NCBI GenBank assembly: GCA_005801425.1
Contig: SYDY01000085.1
Location: 42,284 to 106,283, forward strand
Length of the DNA: 64,000 nucleotides
Direction of reading: 5' to 3'
Source of the DNA: Bdellovibrionales bacterium
GTDB lineage: Bacteria > Myxococcota > XYA12-FULL-58-9 > SYDY01
Shown: piece by piece, positions 37,311 through 45,408 of the stretch
How positions within the stretch are numbered: the stretch's first letter is position 1
Layout of the letters: each line of letters opens with the position of its first letter
Made by a program: the position numbers and the translations under genes
The notes under the pieces: model-generated
The model's input: only the letters and a program-made list of their open reading frames with translations
The model's database searches: none
Told to the model about the DNA's origin: nothing

Positions 37311-38951
37311 ATGGGGAATAAAATGGGCTTCAAACTTTCTTCCTTGCTTTCTTGTTTTTGGCGCAAAAAAAATGAAGAACAAGAACCCTTACACATGCCA
37401 CTGACACCGACCAAACAAACATTACTACCAATAACGCATCGGGATATTTTCCATCCTGAGCAATCGGAGGGTGCATCCTCCCAGAGATATGAAACCATTA
37501 ATGTGTTACTCCCAATAGGTTCTTCTTCTCCCAAACCATGCCGCTACGAGTACCTAAGCCGTAAAGATCCTATAGATCCCACTGACTTGAGTAAACGGAT
37601 CCCGCTGGATCGTGGTATTCCGCCACTCAGGCGAACAATCCCATCTGTTCCATCGCCTTCGTCAGGTTCCGCAACAAGAGTTTATGATGTCGCTGTCATG
37701 GGCGCTGGCCCAGGGGGTCTGATGACGGCTATTGCGGCCGCACATCGTGGTGTTTCTGTATGCCTTGTTGAGCCTCGTTCAAGTTACGATCGCGGTCAGC
37801 GTGTTGTCGTTGGAGATGATACACGTGTTTTTTTGAATAATTTGGCATGCAATTTATTAGAAAAATTTGGACCGGACGCCATGTTTCAGGTGGACCCCAA
37901 TCATCCTGGAAAACAAAAATATGTGCGCGATTTCTTGGTTGAATCGATGTCAAAAATGGAGTCTCTTTCTTTGAAAGATATCGAAGGATTTTTGACACAC
38001 TACATCAGTCACGCCAATCTGGACATCACGGTGGTTCCTGGGGCGCCAAAAACTATCGATGTAAAAAGTGAAACATTTGTGGTTGGTTCTGAAGACACAC
38101 CAAGAACTTATCGCCAGCTTGTTTTTTCCGATGGTTCACGTCGACAGTGTGCACAGTTGGCTCATGAAGGCGCTGGAGATGCTTATGCATATTCGCCGAA
38201 AAAAACTGAGAAGAAAGATCCTGGATTGTATGTCTCTCAGGTGGCGGCCATGCAATTGGAGATCCCCATTGATAGGGCACCTTTGGGGAAATCTCGCTTT
38301 GATCAACCTAGATTTGGGTCTGATGCTGTAAGCCAAGAATTTCTGCAGAAATTGAAAACAGAATTTGGCTGGAAGAAAGATAGTCTCCCTTTTGGGTTTG
38401 CGGTTCCCCATGAAAATCCACGAAAAGTATATATGAATATGGAGGTTCCCGAAAGTATTGCTGCGAGATCGGATCCGATAGAACAAAAGAATGCATTAGA
38501 GCGATTTGCGCAGGTGTTGCTGGCACACATGACCCGAGAAGATAGCAATCCTCATGTGACCGATGATTTTCGAGTGCGCAGTCGTGTGGAAGTAGGAACC
38601 GAAGCTACGGATAGACAGAAACGTAAGGCAAAACTGGATGTACAAACCTGGGCCATGGAACTCAGTGCACTGCCTGTCGAACAAGCCATCCAGAAAGTCG
38701 AGGGCTCACACGTGGTGAGCATCGGTGATGCTTTTCAATCGGCTTTTTTCCCCTTTGGTCACGGTGCCAATGATGCCATGTCGTCGGCCATTGCTTACGC
38801 GGCTGGATTAACAAAAGATCACGCAAGCGGTCGCGTAGAATATGATCCGAAGAGCCTCATGCAAACCATGGAAAGTGAACGCAGAAATCTTAATTATGGC
38901 ATGGAACGGGGTTGGGCTTCTTATGAAATTCGCGAAGGGTTTTACGGTTGA
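37311..38951 (+). CDS. FAD-dependent oxidoreductase/monooxygenase-like protein
   Basis: A 546-residue protein. The first ~120 residues are Pro/Ser-rich and have no recognised fold. The flavoprotein domain then begins with 'YDVAVMGAGPGGLMTAIAAAHRG' (dinucleotide motif GxGxxG near 128) and an acidic strand end 'LVEPR'. Near residue 466, 'VVSIGDAFQSAFFPFGHGAN' matches the FAD-binding G-D motif of aromatic-hydroxylase-type enzymes. Substrate unknown. The start could be the ATG at 37311 or at 37323; the latter has a GGGGA just upstream. The long unstructured N-terminus is unusual for this family. Confidence 0.75.
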   Translation: MGNKMGFKLSSLLSCFWRKKNEEQEPLHMPLTPTKQTLLPITHRDIFHPEQSEGASSQRYETINVLLPIGSSSPKPCRYEYLSRKDPIDPTDLSKRIPLDRGIPPLRRTIPSVPSPSSGSATRVYDVAVMGAGPGGLMTAIAAAHRGVSVCLVEPRSSYDRGQRVVVGDDTRVFLNNLACNLLEKFGPDAMFQVDPNHPGKQKYVRDFLVESMSKMESLSLKDIEGFLTHYISHANLDITVVPGAPKTIDVKSETFVVGSEDTPRTYRQLVFSDGSRRQCAQLAHEGAGDAYAYSPKKTEKKDPGLYVSQVAAMQLEIPIDRAPLGKSRFDQPRFGSDAVSQEFLQKLKTEFGWKKDSLPFGFAVPHENPRKVYMNMEVPESIAARSDPIEQKNALERFAQVLLAHMTREDSNPHVTDDFRVRSRVEVGTEATDRQKRKAKLDVQTWAMELSALPVEQAIQKVEGSHVVSIGDAFQSAFFPFGHGANDAMSSAIAYAAGLTKDHASGRVEYDPKSLMQTMESERRNLNYGMERGWASYEIREGFYG

Positions 38952-38965
38952 GAAAGTTGAAGTGG

Positions 38966-39012
38966 TATTATTCCACGATCAGCCCATCGATCTCTCTTGG
39001 ATCAGTAATTAA
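38966..39012 (-). pseudogene. 3'-tail remnant of an RCC1-type gene
   Basis: Read leftward, this segment encodes 'TDPREIDGLIVE' plus stop. It matches the last codons of the intact RCC1 lipoprotein gene (39518-39564) at about 85% over 47 bp. Nothing else of the paralogue is visible. Together the two tails flank the small lipoprotein gene as direct repeats. Confidence 0.75.
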
Positions 39013-39070
39013 GCACCATTGAGCCCAGTATGTTTTTATTGTAGCCCTAGGTGTCTCCAGGAGGGATACC

Positions 39071-39517
39071 ATGAAAAATCCAATTGTGTTGATTGTTTTT
39101 TTAGCATTGTTTGGATGTTCTAATTCTTCTCATTCCAACACAGCGCATCCACTTGAACCGCAGGATGAAGTCTCGCTGAGACAACAAACATGTGAACACA
39201 TTTCGCATTGCGCTGGGACTCAAAATTCCAATGCAAATCAGGAAGCCTGTGTTGATCTTATCATGTGGGACACAGCTTATATAGGCAATAGTTGTCGCAA
39301 TACAGAAGCGGTGGTTGAAACATACTATGGTGTTTTAAGGGCCATGAATGGGTTGCAGTGCGAAGTAGGGCCTGATGGTGATCGCTCTCTTAAAGTGGCC
39401 TTTAAAGCGTATGAAGAGATGGCCGCCTATAACCGCTTTCCTGAAGATGGCGAACCCTGTGAAGCACGATGCAGTGTTTGTCCACGGGCTTCTGAAAATA
39501 CAACAGATATCGAATAA
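39071..39517 (+). CDS. Small Cys-rich lipoprotein
   Basis: A 148-residue lipoprotein with lipobox 'LFGC' (Cys at residue 16) and an excellent AGGAGGG ribosome-binding site. The mature part has about seven Cys ('TCEHISHCAG', 'ACVDLI', 'SCRN', 'QCEVG', 'PCEARCSVCP'), suggesting a disulfide-stabilised periplasmic or surface domain. No family is recognised. It is convergent with the RCC1 lipoprotein gene, with stops 2 bp apart, and sits between two copies of that gene's 3' tail. Confidence 0.75.
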   Translation: MKNPIVLIVFLALFGCSNSSHSNTAHPLEPQDEVSLRQQTCEHISHCAGTQNSNANQEACVDLIMWDTAYIGNSCRNTEAVVETYYGVLRAMNGLQCEVGPDGDRSLKVAFKAYEEMAAYNRFPEDGEPCEARCSVCPRASENTTDIE

Positions 39518-39519
39518 TA

Positions 39520-40797
39520 TTATTCCACGATAAGCCCACCAACCTCTCTCGGATCAATACTGAATCCTAGATCGATAAGTTCACCATGCAATCCTAATTT
39601 GCCTGCGGTGTTGTTTCCCCAGCACATGGGTGCGTGATCGACGATGGCACAGAGATGATCACCACTGGAGGCGATGCGGGTGATGCCGTGCACTTCAGGG
39701 ATCATGATCGGGGGTGTGTTGAAAGGGCGGAGTGCAAGGGCGCTGCGTCCGGCGAAGAGGGTGTTTCCAAAACAAAATGCGTCACGTCCTGACATCGCGC
39801 ATGTGTAGTCTTGTCCAAGGGCAAATTGTCTAACACCGCCTAGGGATAAAAGAATGGAGGGTCCCAGATGATTTGTATCAAGAGCACCCAATTGAAGATG
39901 GTCATTTTTGCCCCAACAGCGTAACGTGCCATTTGAAAATGCCGCACACGTATGTGCAGAGCCTGCGCCGAGTTGTGTGGCCGTCGCATTAAGTGCAGGC
40001 CCCGTGCTTACGTTGGCAATATTCCCTGCGCACGATGCACCAGGATTGCTTTGGCAGTCTGTGTTGTTTCCCCAGCAGCGTACCACATCATTGGCAATGG
40101 CGCAGGTATGGGTACTGCCTGCGGCCATGGCAGTGACACCCGTAAGTCCTAACAATGCAGTAGGGGTGTTGATGGACGCGCTTGCACTGACGGGGTTCGC
40201 TTGGCGATTGCTGTTGTTGCCCCAACATGCCGCTTTGCCGAGATCAGTCCACACGCATGCATGTGAACCACCCAATGTCATGCCGATGATCACGTCGTCA
40301 CTGTTTGCACCAAATGTGTTGGTAAAAAGAACTTCGACAAGATCGACAGCGGTCACCGGTGTTGTGCCTTGGCCGAGTTGTCCGTTGCTGTTCTGTCCCC
40401 AACATATAATTTTAGGTGTTCCAGCGGTTGTTCCTTGGGCGCATGTAAAATGATCACCGGCTTGTAAATCGACAAACTTAAAATTCACAAAGGCGGTGCT
40501 TCCAACACGCTCGGATGTGCCATAATTCTCACCCCAGCAGTACACGCGTTGATTGCTGTACGCGGCGCATGTGTGTGATGCCCCTGTGGCCATGGCGGTG
40601 ACTGCATAGGCGCATTGACTGCGGTCCGATCCGGTCGGGTAAGCCAAGGGTTCGTCTTCGATGGTGTTGCAGGTGGCTTGTGTTGCAAGTTCACCTAAGT
40701 TTTGCGTGACGCCGTCGTCTTGGGCACAGGCGGTTATACCTAGAATGAAACATAGTGTAGGGGCGGTTCGCGAACCGCCCTTAAAATACTGCGTCAT
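39520..40797 (-). CDS. RCC1-repeat lipoprotein
   Basis: A 425-residue lipoprotein with lipobox 'ITAC' (Cys near residue 24). About six or seven RCC1-type blades follow, each marked by 'C(W/F)G.N' and often 'GQLG', which predicts a single beta-propeller on the cell surface. It resembles one half of the protein at 1512-4475 but lacks the TSP3 motif. The region before the hydrophobic core of the signal peptide (residues 6-14, KGGSRTAPT) is encoded by a dispersed palindromic repeat. TATCAT lies six bases before the ATG. Confidence 0.85.
   Translation of the reverse strand: MTQYFKGGSRTAPTLCFILGITACAQDDGVTQNLGELATQATCNTIEDEPLAYPTGSDRSQCAYAVTAMATGASHTCAAYSNQRVYCWGENYGTSERVGSTAFVNFKFVDLQAGDHFTCAQGTTAGTPKIICWGQNSNGQLGQGTTPVTAVDLVEVLFTNTFGANSDDVIIGMTLGGSHACVWTDLGKAACWGNNSNRQANPVSASASINTPTALLGLTGVTAMAAGSTHTCAIANDVVRCWGNNTDCQSNPGASCAGNIANVSTGPALNATATQLGAGSAHTCAAFSNGTLRCWGKNDHLQLGALDTNHLGPSILLSLGGVRQFALGQDYTCAMSGRDAFCFGNTLFAGRSALALRPFNTPPIMIPEVHGITRIASSGDHLCAIVDHAPMCWGNNTAGKLGLHGELIDLGFSIDPREVGGLIVE
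40757..40780. repeat. Palindromic repeat inside a signal-peptide coding region
   Basis: A perfect GTAGGGGCGGTTC-type palindrome within codons 6-14 of the RCC1 lipoprotein, translated on the reverse strand as GGSRTAP. Confidence 0.9.
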
Positions 40798-40803
40798 GCT
40801 TCA

Positions 40804-40809
40804 ATGATA
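40804..40809 (-). promoter_or_regulatory. -10-like TATCAT, 6 nt before ATG of the RCC1 lipoprotein
   Basis: Reading leftward, TATCAT, six bases, then the ATG at 40797. Consistent with a leaderless mRNA. Confidence 0.4.
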
Positions 40810-40835
40810 CGGTTGTGATCGTGTGCCATCAACAA

Positions 40836-41738
40836 TCAAGCGTTTCGTATGACCCTGCGAGGCAGTGAAGCCTGATGACTGATAAATCGCTGAAGTGCAT
40901 GTCGTGGATCTTCATGGGTTTCGGTGCGTGAAAAAATAACGCCTGCGCCGTGCAAAACACGCTGTGTTTTGTCAAGAAAAGTATGCATCGCTTTTAAATA
41001 CGCGGCTTTGATCGTTCGCGGATGTGAAAACAATTTTTGATCCGATTCCATGGACAAAAAAGTGCTTGGTTGTTCAAAGGGAAATGTGATTTCTGCAGGA
41101 TCCAAAATCTGTAAAATACGCAGATCACCGAGTTTGTTCGCGAGCAATCGCAATTCGTCAAAAACACTGGGATTGGGATCAAACAGATCGGATAGCATGA
41201 TGGTTACGGTATTTTTGTTGCGGGAGAGATCAAGAGCACGTTGCCCAAGTTGGATGAGATCCGTTTTTCCTGTGGGCTCAAGGCTTGCGAGGCATGCAAG
41301 CAATGTTTGTAAATGGGTGACACCGCGGGCAACAGGGACGTTGCTGATGTTCGTGCCTTGTCCTGCAATCAGTCCCACAGAATCCCCTTGGGCGAGGGTG
41401 AGATAAGCGATAGCCGCTGCAAGTTCTGAAGCACGCCCAAGTTTGCTTATTTTATCGCTTGCGAATCCCATGGAGCCGGAGGCATCGACAAGCAAGATCA
41501 CACGCAAACTTGTTTCATCTTCGTAACGTTTGATGTGCAAACGTTGTGTTTTGGCGTAGGCGCGCCAATCGATGTGTTTGATCTCATCGCCGGGAAAATA
41601 GGCGCGATGTTCGAGAAATTCGGTGGATGTTCCGTGACGGCTGCCCGCGTGAATGCCCATCGTACCGCTGGACACAATGGTTCGTGCCACAAGATGCAGA
41701 TTTGCGATGGCTGCAATAAGTTCAGATGATACCGTCAC
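40836..41738 (-). CDS. DUF58-domain protein with vWA-like fold
   Basis: A 300-residue cytosolic protein. The DUF58 hallmark is 'FLEHRAYFPGDEIKHIDWRAYAKTQRLHIKRYEDE' (R-x-Y-x-P-G-D ... I-D-W). A von-Willebrand-A-type metal site follows in 'LLVDASGSMGF' (DxSxS). Such proteins are almost always paired with MoxR ATPases and act in metalloprotein maturation or stress-related complex assembly. Here the gene starts within the last four bases of the moxR-like gene (ATGA overlap at 41735-41738). The membrane/vWA genes that often follow in such operons are not present. Confidence 0.92.
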   Translation of the reverse strand: MTVSSELIAAIANLHLVARTIVSSGTMGIHAGSRHGTSTEFLEHRAYFPGDEIKHIDWRAYAKTQRLHIKRYEDETSLRVILLVDASGSMGFASDKISKLGRASELAAAIAYLTLAQGDSVGLIAGQGTNISNVPVARGVTHLQTLLACLASLEPTGKTDLIQLGQRALDLSRNKNTVTIMLSDLFDPNPSVFDELRLLANKLGDLRILQILDPAEITFPFEQPSTFLSMESDQKLFSHPRTIKAAYLKAMHTFLDKTQRVLHGAGVIFSRTETHEDPRHALQRFISHQASLPRRVIRNA

Positions 41739-42736
41739 GGCATTTCAACGTGCGCGAGTACACGCGCAAGCAAGTGGTCCACGGTGATGCCTTGGGCTTC
41801 TGCACTGAAATTGCGTATAATGCGATGGCACAATACGGGTTCTAGCAATGCCCGTATATCGGATTTGTCGACGGCATAGCGTCCTTGCAAAAGAGCGCGC
41901 GCTTTGGCGGCTAAAATGAGAAATTGCGCACCTCGGGGGCCTGCACCGTAGGTTACAAATTCTTTGATTTCAGTGGGCGCTGTGGCTTCACCAGGACGCG
42001 TGGCGCGGGTGAGGGCGACCGCATATTCGACCATGGCCACGGTGACAGGAACTTGTCGTACCAAGGCTTGATATTCAATAATTTCGGCAGGGTTGAGTAC
42101 CACATCCACAGGCGTATTGTCGTTGCTTGTGGTTCGGGTAACAATCGCAATTTCTTCTTCGGCAGTTGGGTAATCCACTTTGAGTGCGAGCATAAAGCGA
42201 TCGAGTTGTGCTTCGGGGAGCGGATAGGTACCTTCTTGTTCGATGGGATTTTGCGTTGCGAAAACGTGGAACGGGGGTGCAAGAGGATAGGTTTTTCCAC
42301 CGGCGGTCACTTGGCGTTCTTGCATGGCTTGCAAGAGTGCGGCCTGTGTTTTGGGTGGTGTTCGGTTGATTTCGTCGGCCAGCAAAATATGCGCGAACAC
42401 GGGGCCCTGAACAAAACGAAAGCTGTGTTCCCCCCGGGCGGATGTATCAATGATTTCGGTACCCGTAATATCAGACGGCATGAGATCGGGTGTAAATTGA
42501 ATGCGCCTGAATGATAAATCGAGGACATCCGCAAGTGTTTGAATAAGAAGTGTTTTGGCAAGGCCTGGAACACCTTCAAACAGGGCATGGCCTCCTGCAA
42601 ACAAACAGGTGAGCAAATGCTGGATGATTTCGTTTTGCCCTACCACCCGTTTGGCGATTTGGGTTTGAATATGGGTCGCGGCTTGGTGCATGGCACTTGC
42701 GCGTTCTTGGTCGATATTGCGGGCGGTTGATGCCAT
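41735..42736 (-). CDS. MoxR-family AAA+ ATPase
   Basis: A 333-residue AAA_3-type ATPase. Walker A is 'GGHALFEGVPGLAKT' (near residue 50) and Walker B 'ILLADEINRTPPKTQAALLQAMQE'. 'ATQNPIEQEGTYPLPEAQLDRF' holds the sensor and arginine-finger region. MoxR proteins work as chaperone-like ATPases together with DUF58/vWA partners, and the overlapping downstream DUF58 gene fits this. TAGGCT lies seven bases before the ATG, with no Shine-Dalgarno. It is divergent from the ExeA-like ATPase gene. Confidence 0.95.
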   Translation of the reverse strand: MASTARNIDQERASAMHQAATHIQTQIAKRVVGQNEIIQHLLTCLFAGGHALFEGVPGLAKTLLIQTLADVLDLSFRRIQFTPDLMPSDITGTEIIDTSARGEHSFRFVQGPVFAHILLADEINRTPPKTQAALLQAMQERQVTAGGKTYPLAPPFHVFATQNPIEQEGTYPLPEAQLDRFMLALKVDYPTAEEEIAIVTRTTSNDNTPVDVVLNPAEIIEYQALVRQVPVTVAMVEYAVALTRATRPGEATAPTEIKEFVTYGAGPRGAQFLILAAKARALLQGRYAVDKSDIRALLEPVLCHRIIRNFSAEAQGITVDHLLARVLAHVEMP

Positions 42737-42743
42737 GTTGGGC

Positions 42744-42749
42744 AGCCTA
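42744..42749 (-). promoter_or_regulatory. Weak -10-like TAGGCT, 7 nt before the moxR-like ATG
   Basis: It fits TAnnnT at leaderless spacing but is a weak match. Confidence 0.3.
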
Positions 42750-42785
42750 TCACATGGACACGCTTACGTAAAACTCCTTGGGAGC

Positions 42786-42802
42786 GCGGGCATCCTGCCC
42801 GC
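42786..42802. repeat. Short palindromic repeat GCGGGCATCCTGCCCGC
   Basis: A 7-bp stem with TCC loop, followed by a T run on the + strand. A variant (CGCAGGCATCCTGCCTGCG) is in the coding sequence at 48576. It lies in the interval between divergent ATPase genes. Confidence 0.75.
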
Positions 42803-42843
42803 ATTTTTTGTGAATGTTCAGCGATCAGCTCACTATGGTCTGC

Positions 42844-43626
42844 ATGGACCTGCTCACTTATTTTGGATTGTCGGAGCGGCCCTTTGTCTTGGCGCCGCTT
42901 TCCTCGCATTATGTTGCGCCTGATCCTGATCCGGCGCAGGTGTTATTGGATGTCATTCGGCAGCGCCGGGGATTGGCCGTGTGCACCGGCGTTCGTGGTT
43001 CCGGAAAATCCATACTCGCGCGTGCGGTGCTTTCTCAATTACCTACGGACACCAGTGTTGCGATGTTGCTGGTTCCTGTTCGGACGCAACCTGATCCCGA
43101 TAGGCTGGTGATGCGTGTGGCATCGGGGCTTGGGGTATCAAACATTGAAAATCCAGGCCAAGCCCTCGATGCCTTGATTGCGGCGATGCATGACGCAGCT
43201 TTGCAACAAAAACAAATCGCGGTGTTGATTGACGACGCCCATATTTTGTTGTCCGATCCAGGATGCTATTCCCAGGTGCGTGGATTTCTTAATCTTGACG
43301 ATCCCCATCGCGGTGGACATTTACTGAACATCCTGCTGTTTGGCGACATTCTATTGAATGATCCTTCGCTGAACTCGCGTGTTGCAGAACGCGTTGTTCT
43401 CGCGCCATGGCGCATGTCTGAAACACGGCGATTTATTGAAACGCGTTTGAAAAATACCCACGCCCGTGATGGCATGTTTAACCCGGATGTGATCCACATG
43501 ATCCATGATTTCTCAGGCGGGATCCCTTCTGAAGTGGTGCGTTATGCCGATGCGCTCATGCGTTTGATGTTTGAACGCAAAGCGGGTGTGGCGAATCTCG
43601 CCATGCTCGATGATGTGATGGTCTGA
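42844..43626 (+). CDS. ExeA/GspA-like AAA ATPase
   Basis: A 260-residue ATPase starting 'MDLLTYFGLSERPF', the usual opening of ExeA-type proteins; ATGs at 42814 and 42835 are less likely. Walker A 'GVRGSGKS' is near residue 46 and Walker B 'VLIDDAHILL' near 125. ExeA helps assemble the type II secretion secretin by handling peptidoglycan, but this copy lacks the peptidoglycan-binding C-terminal domain, so the role is open. Transposition-regulator ATPases (TniB-like) share the fold, but no transposase is nearby. A palindromic repeat follows the stop. Confidence 0.85.
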   Translation: MDLLTYFGLSERPFVLAPLSSHYVAPDPDPAQVLLDVIRQRRGLAVCTGVRGSGKSILARAVLSQLPTDTSVAMLLVPVRTQPDPDRLVMRVASGLGVSNIENPGQALDALIAAMHDAALQQKQIAVLIDDAHILLSDPGCYSQVRGFLNLDDPHRGGHLLNILLFGDILLNDPSLNSRVAERVVLAPWRMSETRRFIETRLKNTHARDGMFNPDVIHMIHDFSGGIPSEVVRYADALMRLMFERKAGVANLAMLDDVMV

Positions 43627-43658
43627 TGTTTGTTTGAGCATGCGGTCTTTGTTCTCTT

Positions 43659-43682
43659 GTAGGGGCGGTTCGCGAACCGCCC
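43659..43682. repeat. Single palindromic repeat between convergent genes
   Basis: GTAGGGGCGGTTC half-site with perfect inverted half, between the ATPase stop (43626) and the stop of the pseudo-receiver gene (43688). A bidirectional terminator-like position. Confidence 0.88.
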
Positions 43683-43687
43683 TTGGG

Positions 43688-44275
43688 CTACCCCGCCTTT
43701 TTCTTGTGCATCTCTTCTTTGATCAACGCTTCAGCAAGGGCAGGGACGACCTCCCAAACCACACGTTCAATGATCTCACGCATCATTGTCAGCATCTCGG
43801 GCGTCATCTCTGGTGTGGGCTTGGGTGTATCGCCAAAGTCCACATCAATCACAACGGCTTCATGGGCTTCGATAGGCGGAGGCGGCGGCTCCATGACGGG
43901 CAACCTCGGCTGCATGGGACGACTCTCGTTGGCGGCACGTCGCAGTGCGGGGGAGATACGAAACAGTGTTTCTTGCAAATGCTCACATCGGAAGGGACGC
44001 TCCACATGGGGGCTTGTGTCACCTTTGGGCGGGACGCCTATCCAAACCACGGGGATGTGTACTTCTCCACGCAGGCGTTTGGCCAAAAATGTGATGTCGT
44101 CTTGGGGTGATAGTTTACCGAGAAGCGCCACGATAGGGAGCTCTGCACGTGCATGTTGGTAGGCCGTGGCTGTATCAGTCACCACGTGGAGATCGATCCC
44201 CAAAGGGGCTAGGGCAATCTCCACGGCGCGGCGCATCACCGTACTTGTTTCAGCGAGTAAGATGGAAGGCATCAT
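43688..44275 (-). CDS. Pseudo-receiver (response-regulator-like) protein
   Basis: A 195-residue protein. Residues 4-115 follow the receiver fold ('ILLAETSTVMRRAVEIAL', 'IPVVWIG', 'VERPF'), but key residues are changed. The acidic pair is reduced to a single Glu, the phospho-acceptor Asp at the end of beta-3 is replaced by Gly ('VALLGKLS'), and the conserved Lys before Pro-Phe is Arg. It should not be phosphorylated. A Pro-rich linker leads to a C-terminal helix 'REIIERVVWEVVPALAEALIKEE', found in some deltaproteobacterial response regulators. It is probably cotranscribed with the membrane protein 13 bp upstream. Confidence 0.8.
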   Translation of the reverse strand: MMPSILLAETSTVMRRAVEIALAPLGIDLHVVTDTATAYQHARAELPIVALLGKLSPQDDITFLAKRLRGEVHIPVVWIGVPPKGDTSPHVERPFRCEHLQETLFRISPALRRAANESRPMQPRLPVMEPPPPPIEAHEAVVIDVDFGDTPKPTPEMTPEMLTMMREIIERVVWEVVPALAEALIKEEMHKKKAG

Positions 44276-44288
44276 AGTTTTTCTTTAA

Positions 44289-45326
44289 TCACATCCATCG
44301 CATATGTGCGATTAAAGACCAGACAGAATAGAATAAAAGTCCGACTGCGAAAGCGGCACCGGCAAGTGGAAGAATTGTCATACCACCGGTCAGTGACGCG
44401 GGATGGGCATCGCCCGGTTGATTGAGTACATGTCCCAAGAGAGATCGCGTTTTCACGGTGCGCCAAATCATCCATAGGGCGAGCAGGGTGCTTCCTAAGC
44501 CACTTGTTGCAATAAGCAGTATCCAAAGCCTATGGCGTTGTTTGGCGACCCATGCATTCAATTCATTGCGCCGTGGTGCCGTTGTGTCGATGCGTAGAGG
44601 CGCTGCGACGCTTCCTGGGTGATAATAGGTTTCATCAATCGTGTGGAGCAATCCATCGCCTTTCCACACAAGTCCAGTGGCACCGTCGTCTCCGCCCACA
44701 AGATGGCTGTACACATGAATGGCCGAAAGACCTTGTGGCAACATTTCAGATACGTTTTGGGTGATCGATGTTTGCGTGTTGTCCCATGTTTTTCCTGCGA
44801 TGAAACAGCCATCGTGCCAAACATCCAGATTGACTGCGCCATGAAAGGGAAGCGTTTCTATGGTGGCTTGGTGTGCATCGTGTGATGTGATGCGAACGCC
44901 TGCTGTGTACAAAAACAATTCGGGATGTTCCAGTTGCTCTTTGCTGGGTTTTGGTGGTGGCGACAGAGGAAGTTTCCAGTCATGTGGATCCTGCCATGCA
45001 ATGGCAACATCTTCATTTCCCCATGGGGTTGCAATGTGGAGCGCTGCATGTTTGGGAGATGGCACGCCAAAACACACCAGACTTTCGCCATGGTGTGCAG
45101 TTACCGTTGCTTCCTCCGCTGTCACGCGGACATCCTCAATGATTTCTGACGTCACAGGTTCAATGACAGCCACGCGTACGCACGTCGGGAGATCCACGCA
45201 TCGTTGGGGACTTCCAAAAACAAGAACGCCGTAATTAAGTCCCAAGGTGCTGAGATGGATTTGACCCATGACGGCGAAAAGGATCACCGCCAAAAATGCG
45301 ATCACGAGATTGCGTGGGTGGGGCAT
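44289..45326 (-). CDS. Membrane protein with large periplasmic domain, unknown function
   Basis: A 345-residue protein with one N-terminal hydrophobic helix (about 8-30), a beta-rich extracytoplasmic domain (35-265), and two C-terminal helices (around 270-290 and 318-340). No family is recognised. It is the middle gene of a leftward set: lipoprotein (45409-46473), this protein, then the pseudo-receiver. The 82-bp gap upstream holds a palindromic repeat. Confidence 0.7.
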   Translation of the reverse strand: MPHPRNLVIAFLAVILFAVMGQIHLSTLGLNYGVLVFGSPQRCVDLPTCVRVAVIEPVTSEIIEDVRVTAEEATVTAHHGESLVCFGVPSPKHAALHIATPWGNEDVAIAWQDPHDWKLPLSPPPKPSKEQLEHPELFLYTAGVRITSHDAHQATIETLPFHGAVNLDVWHDGCFIAGKTWDNTQTSITQNVSEMLPQGLSAIHVYSHLVGGDDGATGLVWKGDGLLHTIDETYYHPGSVAAPLRIDTTAPRRNELNAWVAKQRHRLWILLIATSGLGSTLLALWMIWRTVKTRSLLGHVLNQPGDAHPASLTGGMTILPLAGAAFAVGLLFYSVWSLIAHMRWM

Positions 45327-45339
45327 TCTTACCCTTATC

Positions 45340-45391
45340 CACCTCTCCCGCTGGCGGGGGAGGTCGTCGCGCAGCGACGGGTGAGGGAGGT
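45340..45391. repeat. Palindromic repeat with CACCTCTCCCGC ends
   Basis: CACCTCTCCCGC ... GGTCGTCGCGCAGCGACG ... GTGAGGGAGGTG forms a hairpin-capable unit in the gap 45327-45408. A degenerate relative is at 46541-46598 and a partial one near 21910. Confidence 0.75.
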
Positions 45392-45408
45392 GGGAGTTTC
45401 AATAAAAG

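Noticed and set aside
42844-43626. Transposition ATPase (TniB/IstB-like)
   Set aside because: The opening MDLLTYFGLSERPF and overall layout fit ExeA-type ATPases better, and no transposase or transposon ends flank the gene.
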